Shown here: in pieces, positions 13,218-24,480 of the stretch
How the letters are laid out: each line of letters begins with the position of its first letter
How positions within the stretch are numbered: position 1 is the first letter of the stretch
Source of the DNA: Notospermus geniculatus
Lineage: Eukaryota > Nemertea > Pilidiophora > Heteronemertea > Lineidae
Direction of reading: 5' to 3'
DNA: 64,000 nt
Assembly (NCBI GenBank): GCA_002633025.1
Contig: NMRB01001097.1
Coordinates: forward strand, 120,203-184,202
Program-made: the position numbers and the translations under genes
The notes under the pieces: model-generated
Told to the model about the DNA's origin: nothing
What the model saw: the letters and a program-made list of their open reading frames with translations, nothing else
Database searches by the model: none

Positions 13218-13624
13218 GTAAATAAAAATGAATAAAAAATTAAAAATAAATAAAAATAATAAATCATAATTAAAAATAGATTATAAAATCAATAAATATC
13301 AAAAAGGATGGACAAAAACTAAATAAAAAAAAACAAAAGTTTAAATAAAGAATCATAAATAAGTGATAGAATAAATGATAGAATAAATGATAGAAATAAA
13401 TCATAGAAATAAATAATAGAAATAATTAAAAATAAATAAAAACAAATAAAAATAAAGAAAAAAATTTAAAAAAATAAAAAAATAAATAACGATAATTAAA
13501 AATAAATTAAAACAAATAAAAATTAAATAAAAATTAAAAATTAAATAAAAAACTAAATACATGTAAAGCTAAATAAAAATAAATAAAATAATTAAAAAAC
13601 AAAACAAAATAGAAAAAAAAACAA
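13218..13624. repeat. A-rich low-complexity tract (aataaa-like)
   Basis: About 400 bp of eroded (aaataaaa)n on the plus strand. It contains many fortuitous AATAAA words that should not be read as poly(A) signals. Confidence 0.95.
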
Positions 13625-16600
13625 CAACTCCGAATTCTAAAGCAAATACAAACTCTATTGAAAACAAAAATCGAGCAAAACATGGATTAGTACATCACAC
13701 ACGCTATACCAATCCTAAATATATAGATCATGAATCATAAATTCTGTTCTGCTGAAATTAACATTTCACCACTTGACATCATCAAGGGAATTAAACAAAG
13801 CAGCCAACCATGACTCTATTCATTGTGTGGTCATAGATTGCTCAATATATTGGATTGCCTGGTTTGGTCACACTTGAGCACCTAACGCTGCATCACAGGA
13901 AAGCTTTTCCCATTACATACAATACCATTGTTTATTCCAATATGTACATTACCTTGAAATGGACCATTCTGAAGCCACTCAGCCACGATTAAGCCATTTC
14001 TCCTATATTTACTGCCTCTTATTTTATTCCTGTAAAAATAACAGTATACCGTCAGAATTTTGATGCATTGCATATTACATTACAGCGGGTCGATGTAATT
14101 TATGAGACCGTCATACCTTGTTTTGTAGCTTGATTTGATCAGAATATTAAACATGCGGGTAAAAAGATGACAAAAATGGCTAGCTAAAAGCACCGACAGA
14201 ATCTGATCCACTTGTGGACAGTAGGAAGGTAGCCCATTGAAATAAGAGCATTTCTGTGCACTAAATACACAATTAAGTGTACACTACAGCTGATCACCCA
14301 GTTGTTCATGCTCCCCAGATGTCAGATATTGAGTAGAAATAATTCATTCCACCATTGGAAAACAAAGCTGAAGATTTCTTCAAACTTTTGTCAGACGATC
14401 AATCCATCACCGACATTTTTTCGAGAAGCATTTTGTCAGCAGTTCATCATTCCGAAGTTCACCACTGCTCTTCAATAGAAAAGGTAATATCGTTACCAAG
14501 AACCGGTGGGAGTGTGCTTGATTGAAGTAGTAGTAATGCTCTAAACTGCAGTCTTCTTGATACAACACAAGAAGGTATGACTTCAGTCAATCATCTTCCC
14601 ACGGATCACAAGAAAGATAGTGCTTTTACCAAATGAAGAACTCTGAACACGACACAGTCTTGCGTCCGTTCATCGGTTTCTCACTGAAGTCCGATGTATT
14701 GATATCTAGTAAGCTCGGTTTTTCTTCCTGGAACTCGGCAACAGGAAGCGGTCGAATGGATTTTTAGCCACCGCGTTTACTTAAACTCATGAAGTGGAAT
14801 TTAGGCTAAAGTACACCATACACAATGACATGTACACGGGTTTGTGCTTCACGTCATACATCGGGCAGGGTAGACAGATGTTGAGTCTACACATAGTGAA
14901 GGACTGAACGGTACCCATCTATCCCTAGATTCCGACTGCAGAGGACATGACCCGTACCCTTCGCTCTATCGAACAGTAAAGTTGGCCTAAAGAGTTGCTG
15001 ACGTCATCAGAAAGGAAACTAATCAACCACAAACCAAATCCAGAAAATTTCAGGATTGATCAGCGCAATTCGACCCGGCATGCGAGGAATTGGTCCAAAT
15101 GAGATCCTGACACGTGACTTTGGTAGAAATGTTGTGTTCTCTGGTTCATCGGTGATTGTATTTTGTAGTGGACCTGTCCAGGACATCAGGATTTTATCTA
15201 CCTTCTTCCCATCACAAACAACACGCATTTTGAAGGCCCACCTGTATGATTTGCCACTGCAATTACCCAAAAAGACACCGCAACGACAATAACAACAAAA
15301 TGGCTGACACCTACTCGTCGTCTGATGGCTGCATGAAGCATGGATCCATTTATCAACTGTCTTGACGTTTTCGCCTTGAAATCGTCTGGCTATTAACAAC
15401 TCAGCGGAAATCGTTATTTACGAAAAGCAGACGACGATGACTATCTTGTTGAGGAGCTGGTTTAATTATTCCGAGGGGCTCTTGACCTAGTAAGATGCAA
15501 ATCCGTCATTACAGGACGTGAAACACGGTATGTGATCACCGCAAGGGGACGCTGTGACAGATCTCGGCGATAGTTCGGGTGGAATTCGTCGAGGATGATT
15601 AACCTTCACATACGTCTCACTTCAGTACATGTGTCAGTTGACTTAGATTTTGCTCTGCCTTTTACAACGGACACTGCACACATTATAGAATACAGAAGCT
15701 TGGTCCTCGCCTACTTTTCCATCTACCACTGTCGTAAAATATCTTTGATTACTCTCCAGAGAAATCTGTTGGTAATTTGCGTTGATCACATCGGGAGACC
15801 TCCACGCTAATGTTCCACATTGTCAACAATTTTTGTTTGCCAATGATCTGCGGCATGATCACGAAAAACCAGGTAATTTATTCTGTAAAAAATGTCTTGA
15901 GCATTTCTACTCATTATGCCGCGAAGAGATTATCACGTGACGCGTGGAAACAAAATGGCCGCAATGACGCCATAAAGAAAAACTGCTTGACTAATGTAGA
16001 TCATAAGTCGTGTTGTGCGGTTGGAATAAAGGATGGCTTAGATGATTAGATTTATGACATTAAAAAGAATATCAGAGATCTGGAGAAGCTATATTGGGTA
16101 TGCAATTAGTACAGCAATGCATTCCGCGCTGAATCCATAATGGCGAGTAATTTAGTTACCCTGCTTGAGTCTGCCTGGAGAGTCCCCATAGTCCGCTGTA
16201 TAAGGTGAAAAATTGCCGAACTGCGCCATGGAGTATCGTCAATATTTTACAAGTGTGGCCTGGGTGTGTGTGTTCATATCTGGCAAGTATTCACAGGCCC
16301 AACATGGCGATTTACCCCCTTGAATATTTTATAGGCACTCTGCTTTTAACGTGAAGTAGCCCATTATTGAACATATTTCGAGGTAACAGGTCGGTTTGGC
16401 CCATTAATAAACAATTAACTATTGAACAAAGGAGGAGTCTCGCATCTATACGACATACACAGGTATGTTTGTCGTACTGAAAGTTTTTAAGCGCATGTTA
16501 AAACGCTGATGTCAAAATATCGACTGTAAACGACATGTTATATCATTGTCATCACACTTCGGTATTCCAATATAAACAGGATGGCGAGGAGTGGGGGCAT

Positions 16601-16943
16601 GTTCGATTGATATAGCAGCTCTGTCATGTACTAACAAGTACACAGTAGTGCAGGTGATCGCTGATACCTTGATCACCATCCTCCCACATCCTCCCACAGC
16701 AGGGCTTGGTCTCGTTCCTCTTCATACACTTCGCACACAAACTGTGAGTGGATAAAGGGAGCGAGGTAAAAACCCTGCTATGGGAGAATATTTAGTTATC
16801 TCATGACCAAGTGACCCATGACACTTCCACGAAAGACAACCGTTAGGGCAGTAAAGCTGCGTATGCACTGGCGACATTTTGCCAATATTTGAACCTTATT
16901 CCTGAGCAACACGATCATTTGCCCCTGAATATACTGGCTGACA
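13625..16943. other. Intergenic, no supported gene
   Basis: A stretch at about 14480-14610 (ggtgggagtgtg...ttgaagtag) is related to 41060-41190, so it is a dispersed repeat. A 126-codon minus-strand frame at 15019-15399 could hide an exon but lacks a convincing partner. No other gene evidence. Confidence 0.45.
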
Positions 16944-17147
16944 AATGGGAGACTTTCCTGCCGTTAGAGGTCACCACCTGTTAGCGTTCTAGAACGTCAC
17001 GTAATTTGACGTCACAGACGTACGTCATGGCCTCCACGTCAATGGATGACGCTGGGGCGTGCACGTCATCTCTCTGTGCCGTCACATTTCGTGACGTTCT
17101 AGGACCACTATTGATGGTGGCCTCTAACGGCAGGAAAATCTACCATT
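16944..17147. repeat. CRE-rich MITE family, copy 1
   Basis: Terminal inverted repeats of about 50 bp: atgggagactttcctgccgt at the left, and the complement ending ...ctaacggcaggaaaatctaccat at the right. The interior carries several tgacgtca/acgtca words and the phrase gttctagaacgtcac. Other copies of the same element lie at 18675-18871, 31520-31721 and 59227-59429. Confidence 0.92.
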
Positions 17148-17745
17148 ATAACAACACTTGAACAACATGTTGGCAAACCCCTTTCCCTGTACACACTAGA
17201 CAACATTGTTTTGTCCAACAAGGTGCTGTTATTCTGAATGTTGGAAAAATGTTGCATGTGTCCGGAGTGACAATTTTGTGTACTTCCCTATGCAGAAAAA
17301 TCCTTCAACGCTTATGAAAGAGATGTTACCCCAGTATTTGCAACAAATACATAAGCGACTGCTTCATGTGTTTTTTGAGTAAGCCAGTATAGCGTCCTCC
17401 AGAGACGTGGTTATGGTCCATGCATACTGCATTCAACTAATGGATGTATTCCATTGAGTAAACTTTACATGCATTTTTCATGAGGAAAAAAACATTTCGT
17501 GAAACAGAGAGTCACACCATCAACTCTTTTGAACATGGTACACGTAGATCATTCTAAGAGTGCATCGCTGCCGTCGCCATAGAAGCAGTCAGCCGCGCTT
17601 ATTGCCAAAAGATGGCAGCAAAGTTCTGGCGGAACAAAATTAAAGAAAATTCTCTTTATGATTGGTGTCTAATCAAGCATGAATGCGTCCGCTAGGCATT
17701 GAATTAGGCCGTAATGACACCTATTGGTCAACTGACTGACAGCCC
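17148..17745. other. Intergenic, nothing recognised
   Basis: No ORF of note and no repeat structure seen. Confidence 0.5.
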
Positions 17746-17865
17746 GGTATTGCCACTTTTTCTCGATAGCCGGCGCCACCGCGCCACTCTCCAAACCCAG
17801 GGACTAACTACCTTTCGGCGAATGACACGATTTACTGCGTACATTTTGTAATGGATTTTTGTAGT
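17746..17865 (-). repeat. Dispersed repeat, truncated at an assembly N
   Basis: The reverse complement of this segment matches 19610-19721 with scattered differences (shared words ttagtccctggg, agagtggcgc, gagaaaaagtggcaatacc, atgtacg.agtaaat). The match ends at the N at 17866, so the join lies inside the repeat. Confidence 0.85.
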
Positions 17866-17897
17866 NGGCAGCCATAATGTCGATGGAGAGGACCACC

Positions 17898-17973
17898 AGG
17901 GAATTGGGAAATGAGTTAGAACCGCTAGGGAATTGGAAAATGAGTTAGAACCGCTAGGGAATTGGAAAATGAG
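17898..17973. repeat. Short tandem repeat, three copies of 29 bp
   Basis: Three copies of agggaattggaaaatgagtt plus agaaccgct, the first being slightly diverged. Confidence 0.9.
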
Positions 17974-18674
17974 AACGTTATTGCTACCAAGATGGAGGAG
18001 CGTGATTGAAAGTTGAATGCCGTTCACGTGGCGAGGAGACAGGACAGTAGGCTATTAAAGGTAGATTGGTATCTTATGAGGAACCTTCAGAACTACCGCT
18101 ACTAGGAGGCGCTGCGAGCACACCCCTCTTGTCAATGTAGGAATCACCACAGTGGACAGGAGGGCAGATTTTTATAAGAACTGTCCATGTTCACCTAGAG
18201 ATCTGAAGACATAAACAGGTTGGGATCAAGTGGCATATGTTCGAGTAATGAGCAACAATAACCTGGTATCGTCTGCTAAAACATCCTCTTTCGCCATCTC
18301 TTGACTTGAATTGCGAGGAAACAAGGTCGAACAATAATCTCGTAAGGGCTGGCGATGAGGGGCTGCACTGGGAGGACATCTGCTCTTACCTCTAGAACTG
18401 TGAACCTAACACGACATGAATGTGTGTACTCAGACGGTAATGCACTGCTCTCCATACACTCAATGTTCAGTGGCGACGGCCTCAAGCCCTCAGCGTTAGG
18501 AGAAGGTCTCATTCCCAGTAGGCCTACAGGCGAAGCGCACAGATCAAAGAGTATGATGCTCTCCGAAGGAAACAGACGCTATCCTCCCATGCTATTAGAG
18601 GCACATGTAGCATGACCAACTAAAGTAATAGCTATACGCTACGCGAAAGTGAACTTGTAAGGAGCTCTTCCTTC

Positions 18675-18871
18675 AATGGGAGACTTTCCTGCCGGTAGAG
18701 GACACCACCAGTTAGCGGCCCTAGAACGTCATGAAATTTGGTGTCACAGAGAAGAAGAGCACGCCACGACGTCATCCATAATGACGTGGAGGCCAACGTC
18801 TGTGACGTCAAATTTTGTGACGTTCTAGACCGCTAACTAGCGGCCTCTAACGGCAGAAAAGTCTCCCATTG
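18675..18871. repeat. CRE-rich MITE family, copy 2
   Basis: Same element as 16944-17147, with ends caatgggagactttcctgcc and its complement ending aaaagtctcccattg. The interior holds tgacgtca-like words. A flanking duplication cannot be judged with confidence. Confidence 0.93.
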
Positions 18872-20408
18872 ACACCAATAATCAAAATGGCGGGTGATAT
18901 TGCCATCTAATCGGACAGTAGCGCACATGTCCTGGCCCACAGGGGAATTTTAATTCGTGTAAACCCCAATCTCTCTATTCCCTTCGCTTTATAGCTCCCA
19001 TCCCGAATTTATCCAGTATTTTCAAATAATATTATCAACAACCACTTTACGATTGCATAAGAAAAAAGGAGATGTTCCATTAAATGGTAAGAGCATTCCC
19101 ACGGGACGTCACCGGTTTTGTTAAACAAAATTATCTGCCCGTTTTCTATCAGCTGAGAGGCTCACTGCACTGTTTACTCGTCTGAAATGACAACTGCCTG
19201 TTATGCAAGGACAGTGTATAAAATGAAAGGATGCTTCAAATGTAAGATGCTAGCTAATGTATTCGATCAAAGATGTCGCTCCTGTACTGGCCTTTCGTGT
19301 ATTTATTCTCGCGCAAATACAGGAAAGACTGGCCACATTCAACTACCGACAACTTCGTGCAGAATGTCGGAAGCCTGCGCGAGACTATAACACAAAATTA
19401 TTGCGCAAGCATGTGCGAGAGGACGAATATCAACGAATCAGGACTTTGTTTTCAGCACCCCTGAAAATGAGCAGGCAGAACTCTAATGAAGTCAGACAGA
19501 GCATAAGTACATTTTACGCAACACTATTAAAGGAGCACGGTATTGGATCTCTAATGCGTTTATTTGACTGCCGACCTAGAGGGAGACACCTTGCGGCAGC
19601 AATACAAACTATACCAAAATGCATTAGAAATGTACGTAGTAAATTGGGTCAACAAGCCGACAACGCAGTTAGTCCCTGGGTGAGAGAGTGGCGCCAGCTG
19701 CCGAGAAAAAGTGGCAATACCGTGGTCCTTCAAACGTCGGCGAACGTTAGTACTTTCTGAATTGAACACAGTGTGGCTTTAAAACAACAACGTGACATTA
19801 CATACTGACAAGCATCGTGTTCTAACCAAACATTTTTAAAGGGGTTTTCGACACCGACGTGTTACTTAGATAGCACGTCAGAAAATAGGGAACCCCGATC
19901 ACGCAGACCACGCGAGAATATACGCGTGGTTTTGAACTGATAGTACACCAATGCCACCTTTTATTCATGACGAATCAAGGTGTGATTGGCCGTGCTTGGT
20001 GAACCGCATCCCTCGAACAATGGGCATAGGTCAACGCTAGGTGTCTCGTCTGCTCTATCAGTAGTCATCACGTGACCAATTGGCGCTCCCCATTACTATC
20101 GGGCGCGAGTACAAGTCCGAAATTGGTGGACTAATTCCACTTTGCTTGGCCACTCTCCAGTGGAGTGGTTTTAATAATTCCATCTTATTCTCACAGCGTT
20201 GTCCCACAGAGGGCAATTAGATTCCAATACGTTACAAACGGTGTAAATGGCTGTTATAATGGGCTTGAGATCCTCAGAGACACCTTATAGACGGTGATTA
20301 CCATTTCATAGGTGACGTGCTGACCATCAGTGTTTAGAATGGCCCCAGCGGCTCCAAGAACTAAGTGGCGGATGTTAAATCATCGTTTGCCTGGCGAAAC
20401 TCGACCCT
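18872..20408. other. Intergenic; one unexplained long frame
   Basis: A 167-codon plus-strand frame (19257-19760) is open, but its C-terminal third lies in the dispersed repeat 19610-19721, so it may be a transposon remnant. No domain recognised. Confidence 0.45.
19610..19721 (+). repeat. Dispersed repeat, opposite copy of 17746-17865
   Basis: Inverted relative to 17746-17865. The shared sequence includes agttagtccctggg and gagaaaaagtggcaatacc. Confidence 0.85.
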
Positions 20409-20668
20409 AAAGGCCCGTCTACACGATCGTACATTTGTTCAAAACATCATCATACATTTGTATGATGATGTATGATGATGTCCAAGCTTGTTGTGGATTT
20501 CCGTCTACACAATGCAGCTAAAAGTTTGAACATCATCATACGTGTTGGATGCTATTCAACCTTTAGGAAAACGGTCCACACCGATCATACATTTGTCCAT
20601 GGCCATCATCATACAAAATGTATGATGATGTTTTGAACAAATGTATGATCGTGTAGACGGGCCTTTAG
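20409..20668. repeat. MITE-like hairpin with catcatcatac sub-repeats, 260 bp
   Basis: Terminal inverted repeats of about 55 bp: aaaggcccgtctacacgatc at the left and its complement at the right end, continuing through acatttgttcaaaacatcat. Inside, catcatcatac/gtatgatgatg words form further nested hairpins. No ORF. Confidence 0.93.
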
Positions 20669-21128
20669 TCAGCCAAGGACAACCATACGATGTGGAGTAT
20701 CGCGAAAAACTACCGTGCAATCCTCCCATTGGTTAAAGTATTTCCTCCCCACCAGATCAGGGGTAACATGATCAATTGAAGGAACACCTCTATTGTGTAC
20801 TACTAAGTACACAGTAATGTACAGTAAGGCTGGTCTCCCAGCTGCTCATCCTCCCCTGATTTGGAGATGCCACTTTACCACTGAAGGACAGTTTGTTGCC
20901 AACGAAGAAGTATGATCAAATTTTGCGTTCCCTCAGAGATGGTAGACATACAGACAAATGAAAACTGTTAACCCCATGCCCATTTTTACCGTCTTGACCC
21001 TGTCGCGGACGTTTTCGGCAAAAGGGTCAAAGGATGGAGGAAAGGGCATATAACATACCTCTGAACGATTTCATTTGCATATCATCAGAATATTAATGGC
21101 TACTGATGTTTTATCGTTGCAGGTAAAA

Positions 21129-21665
21129 ATGGTTCATTCCATTTTCACCTTAGCCGTGCTCATGCTGGCGACGGTCCACGGCGAGGAGAGGGCCGACGAT
21201 GAGAAGACATTGGGTATAAAGAGACATGAGGTGGAAAGAAAGATGGGCGGTGGCGGCTTCAAGCGGAACAAAGCGGACCCCCTCGAGGAGCAAGGCATAT
21301 TCCTGGCTCGGCGGGTACAAGAGAAAAAAAACGAAGCTGCTTTAAAACAGCTGATGGACGACAAGAGACACGGAGATGATAAGAGACACGGAGATGATAA
21401 GAGACACGGAGATGATAAGAGACACGGAGATGATAAGAGAGGTCTCTGGAACGACAAGAGACACGGAGATGATAAGAGACACGGAGATGATAAGAGACAC
21501 GGAGATGATAAGCGAGGTCTTTGGAACGACAAGCGGCAGGGCTTTGGCATCTATGCAAGGAAACGGAATGATGCTGCACTGGCGGCAGACCAACTTGAAG
21601 CTTTACAACCCCACCGTGATGCCAGACGGGAGAAAGAGATGCTGACATATTACAAGAGAGCATAG
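21129..21665 (+). CDS. Neuropeptide precursor with HGDD tetrapeptide array
   Basis: A 178-aa secretory prohormone. The start at 21129 is chosen because MVHSIFTLAVLMLATVHG is a good signal peptide and a 3' splice site (tttatcgttgcag) ends at 21122, just before it; the frame is open further upstream but that part would be intron. After an acidic spacer with sites at GIKR and GGFKR, the core is KR-delimited: HGDD four times, GLWND, HGDD three times, GLWND, then QGFGIYA closed by RKR; a C-terminal spacer ends ...YYKRA. No glycine precedes any KR, so mature peptides should carry free C-termini; QGFGIYA could become pyroglutamyl. Four-residue free-acid products recall the size of molluscan achatin (GFGD), but the sequence differs and I assign no family. 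A 5' exon is expected upstream but was not identified. Coding is secure; receptor and function are unknown. Confidence 0.88.
   Translation: MVHSIFTLAVLMLATVHGEERADDEKTLGIKRHEVERKMGGGGFKRNKADPLEEQGIFLARRVQEKKNEAALKQLMDDKRHGDDKRHGDDKRHGDDKRHGDDKRGLWNDKRHGDDKRHGDDKRHGDDKRGLWNDKRQGFGIYARKRNDAALAADQLEALQPHRDARREKEMLTYYKRA
21357..21542 (+). repeat. 18-bp coding repeats inside the neuropeptide gene
   Basis: Near-identical 18-bp units aagagacacggagatgat (KRHGDD) in two blocks of four and three, separated and followed by a 21-bp variant encoding GLWND plus KR. The high DNA identity points to recent unit duplication. The long minus-strand frames here are shadows of the 18-bp period. Confidence 0.93.
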
Positions 21666-22815
21666 GTGATTCGTCTGATATGTACTGATATTGTTCAGGT
21701 TTCGCGCGATTTTGGATTGCTGACTCGGTCAAGGCGTTGCGCAGGTACACTCTCATGATGTACAGATTTATTACTTTGTAAGATCTCACTCTATGTTGTC
21801 AAGTTTTTTCTTGCGTGTCCTCTATTTGAATCACAGACGGTTAGCTTGAAGTTGAAGCGGGAGGGTACAGGAGTTGAAGCGGGAGGGTACAGGGGGAACC
21901 TGCGGTCGGGATGTTTTGCTGGACAGACTCCACATTCAGAGATTCTTGTCTTTCTCTCCGATTCCTCGTGTTGTGTAGATACGCATGTGCTTCTTGTAAG
22001 AAATCTTCATCGACAGGACGTTTATTTGCTGGTATATAGCGCTGGTATAGTAGGCCTACATGTACAAGGCTATGGACTGAAGTTGGCCCATGTCTGCAGG
22101 AGTAGACTGGGTAGCACATGGACAGGGTGTTAACTAGAAGGATGGGATTAGCCTACATCGTGGAGGATAGTAGAGGGATGTTGTGTACGTAGCACGGACT
22201 GAAAGTGCGTGGACTGGACTAGAAAGGCTGGCACGTTGATGGAACTGAAAGTTTGGTGGTTTAAATTGGAAGAAGGAGCTGCGCTGGATCAATGACCGGT
22301 AGTCCAGACCAGCCCTCATAAAATCTGACCTTCCACACGAGTCTGCTATCGATATGTGTAGGCGAGGAGGAAGATTGCCATGTCGACGCTGTTAATCAGA
22401 ATAGAAAGCATTACTAATTGGTCACTTTGGACTGAAAACCTTGACAGAATGCTGATGCCAGAGATTTGTGGCTTCTGGCCCGCTAATTGGCTGAATTCCA
22501 TCATATTTTGGCCGCAACATATTTATTCTACATAAATCTTGGAAGGAGCTAACTAGATTCACCGTTTCGTGATGTTGCCGGCGATTGACAGTTTGCCTAA
22601 TTTTCGATCCATAGGCGTACCTACAACCGTTTCCCAATACATTGCTCGGTCAAATGTCTTAGTGTAGTCGACCAATACCTTGGGGCGAGGTTTCTGTTTG
22701 CAACAGAGGGCAGCATCTGAAATATATGCGCATGCGCAATGGTCTGGAGACTGATTCCAATGTACTGGGTGAAAGACTTTGTCGTCCTTAAGATCGTGTT
22801 TTCATTTTAATAGTC
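21666..22815. other. 3' flank of the neuropeptide gene
   Basis: Presumed 3' UTR followed by intergenic DNA. A short tandem duplication lies near 21851-21892 (ttgaagcgggagggtacagg twice). No obvious AATAAA was seen close to the stop codon. Confidence 0.45.
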
Positions 22816-23152
22816 AGGTTTCGCAAATCTGACGAAACACGAAGTACGAAATACGAAATTGGACTTTATTTTCATGACGTAATGTATTTCAGGAGATGGT
22901 TGGTACCACAAATCTTGCCTGCGACTTATAAAACTTTGAAATTTATCTTTTGTTTCCACTTCGTAGATACGAAGTGGAAATTTTGAAATTCAAGATGCAC
23001 CATAACTCTCTCGGTCTTACATGACATGCTAAAAGACGCACTGGCGGCAGGGACATTTGTGGTACCAACCATCTCCTGAAATATATTAGGTCATGGAAAT
23101 AAAGTCCAATTTCGTATTTCGTACTTCGTGTTTCGTCAGATTTGCGAAACCT
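22816..23152. repeat. Long hairpin element, 337 bp
   Basis: Arms of roughly 100 bp: aggtttcgcaaatctgacga at the left, mirrored by the right end ...tcgtcagatttgcgaaacct, continuing through cgaagtacgaaatacgaaat and atttcaggagatggttggta. The centre has a second small hairpin, ccacttcgtagatacgaagtgg. No coding capacity. Confidence 0.93.
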
Positions 23153-24480
23153 CTCTAATATGGACTGCCACGAGGTTATCATGTGGACTATTTTTAATAT
23201 TGCTCTTTAAAAAGCTATGACGGTTCTATAACATTTTCTCATATCTTCCTACTTAAAGCGCTTATGAATTTATGCTTTAAGCGAGTTTGACCATCAAGGG
23301 CCTTCAGTGACTCCGTATCTGTTAACTAAATATTTATCGACTTATTCTGCTTAATATAAATATTGCATTTTTCAAGTTTTTTAATCTTCGCTATAAATCG
23401 ATTAAAATGTAAATAAATTAATTAAAGAAGTTTTGTCTTGTTGACTTCTTTCTCTTTTGACTTTAGTTTAATAATTACGGTCATCTAATCAGTAAACTGA
23501 TGTGCCTGGAATGGAAATCCACCCTTAAAGTCGTCCAGCTACTATTGTCATCAAAGACGAAAACTAGAAAAAAAGTCATGACAATTGTTTCGGTGTGTTA
23601 GGAATGCTATTCCCTTGACTTTATAGTCCGATGTCTACTGTACAAGTTTCAAATGTGACTGTTACGTCACAAACCAACTCGCACCCCACGGAAGAACAAA
23701 ATTTTGTTTTTGGGACATTATTCCAAACGATAAGAACTCCGTTTACACCGACATTTAAGAATCATCTCGATAATTATCAATCTAGGCCTATTATATTATG
23801 TATACATTAGGTTAGACTAGATTTAAACTTATTTGACACCTTTATGGGGCACTGAGTCCAGAATATTGTTAATCGATAGATAAAATTAATGTAAACAGGC
23901 CGATGATCACGACTGCCCTGTGATCTCGCCCGGTGTTGATGTCTGCCGCGCCATATATCATCATAGAAGAGAAAAAATCACTTTACCTGAGGTCGGGCAT
24001 GATCCAGTGTATGGTCACTCAGATCTGTGACAGTGTTCTCAGTTGATATGACCTGGTAGTGGGACTCGCAGCCAGCTTGTTTCTGAAAGGAGAAAAATCA
24101 TGGGCGTGTCAGCAAATTCATGTATTCTGAGTGACATATGGTCTTAGATACGTTGGGAAAAGGATACACCATGTTTCCAGAGGTCAAGGTCATGTCTTGA
24201 CGTTATCGTTGTTATTAATTGCCGGCTGACGCGGATGACAGACGATCACAATCTACAGTTGTGTTTCGATTCATACCGTACTCTCGGTGGACTAGTAGCC
24301 TATTGTGACGGTTATTTTCACCTGAAATGCCTCGATATTTTCACAGCTTTTCAACGATGATGAAGTACTAAGTCAACTTCACGGTCTACATAAAAATTTG
24401 CCCGAAATTTCCCCGCCTTGTTTATCAAATCGTCAAAAAGTGAGTTTAATGTTGTAGCGGAGTTGTCACCATAATTCAAA
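23153..24480. other. Upstream region of the SLC22 gene
   Basis: AT-rich intergenic DNA with no ORF of note, containing the 5' UTR and promoter of the transporter. No TATA box or other element can be assigned with confidence. Confidence 0.5.

Noticed and set aside
15019-15399. 126-codon minus-strand ORF with a coding-like stretch (VRISFGPIPRMPG region) after a possible acceptor
   Set aside because: Open frames exist on both strands, no partner exon, no domain I can name.
19257-19760. 167-codon plus-strand ORF
   Set aside because: Its C-terminal third lies in a dispersed repeat present in inverted orientation at 17746-17865; likely a transposon remnant.
21134-21789. Long minus-strand frames over the neuropeptide gene
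   Set aside because: They arise because an 18-bp repeat without stops on either strand keeps all frames open; only the plus frame has a signal peptide and dibasic sites.
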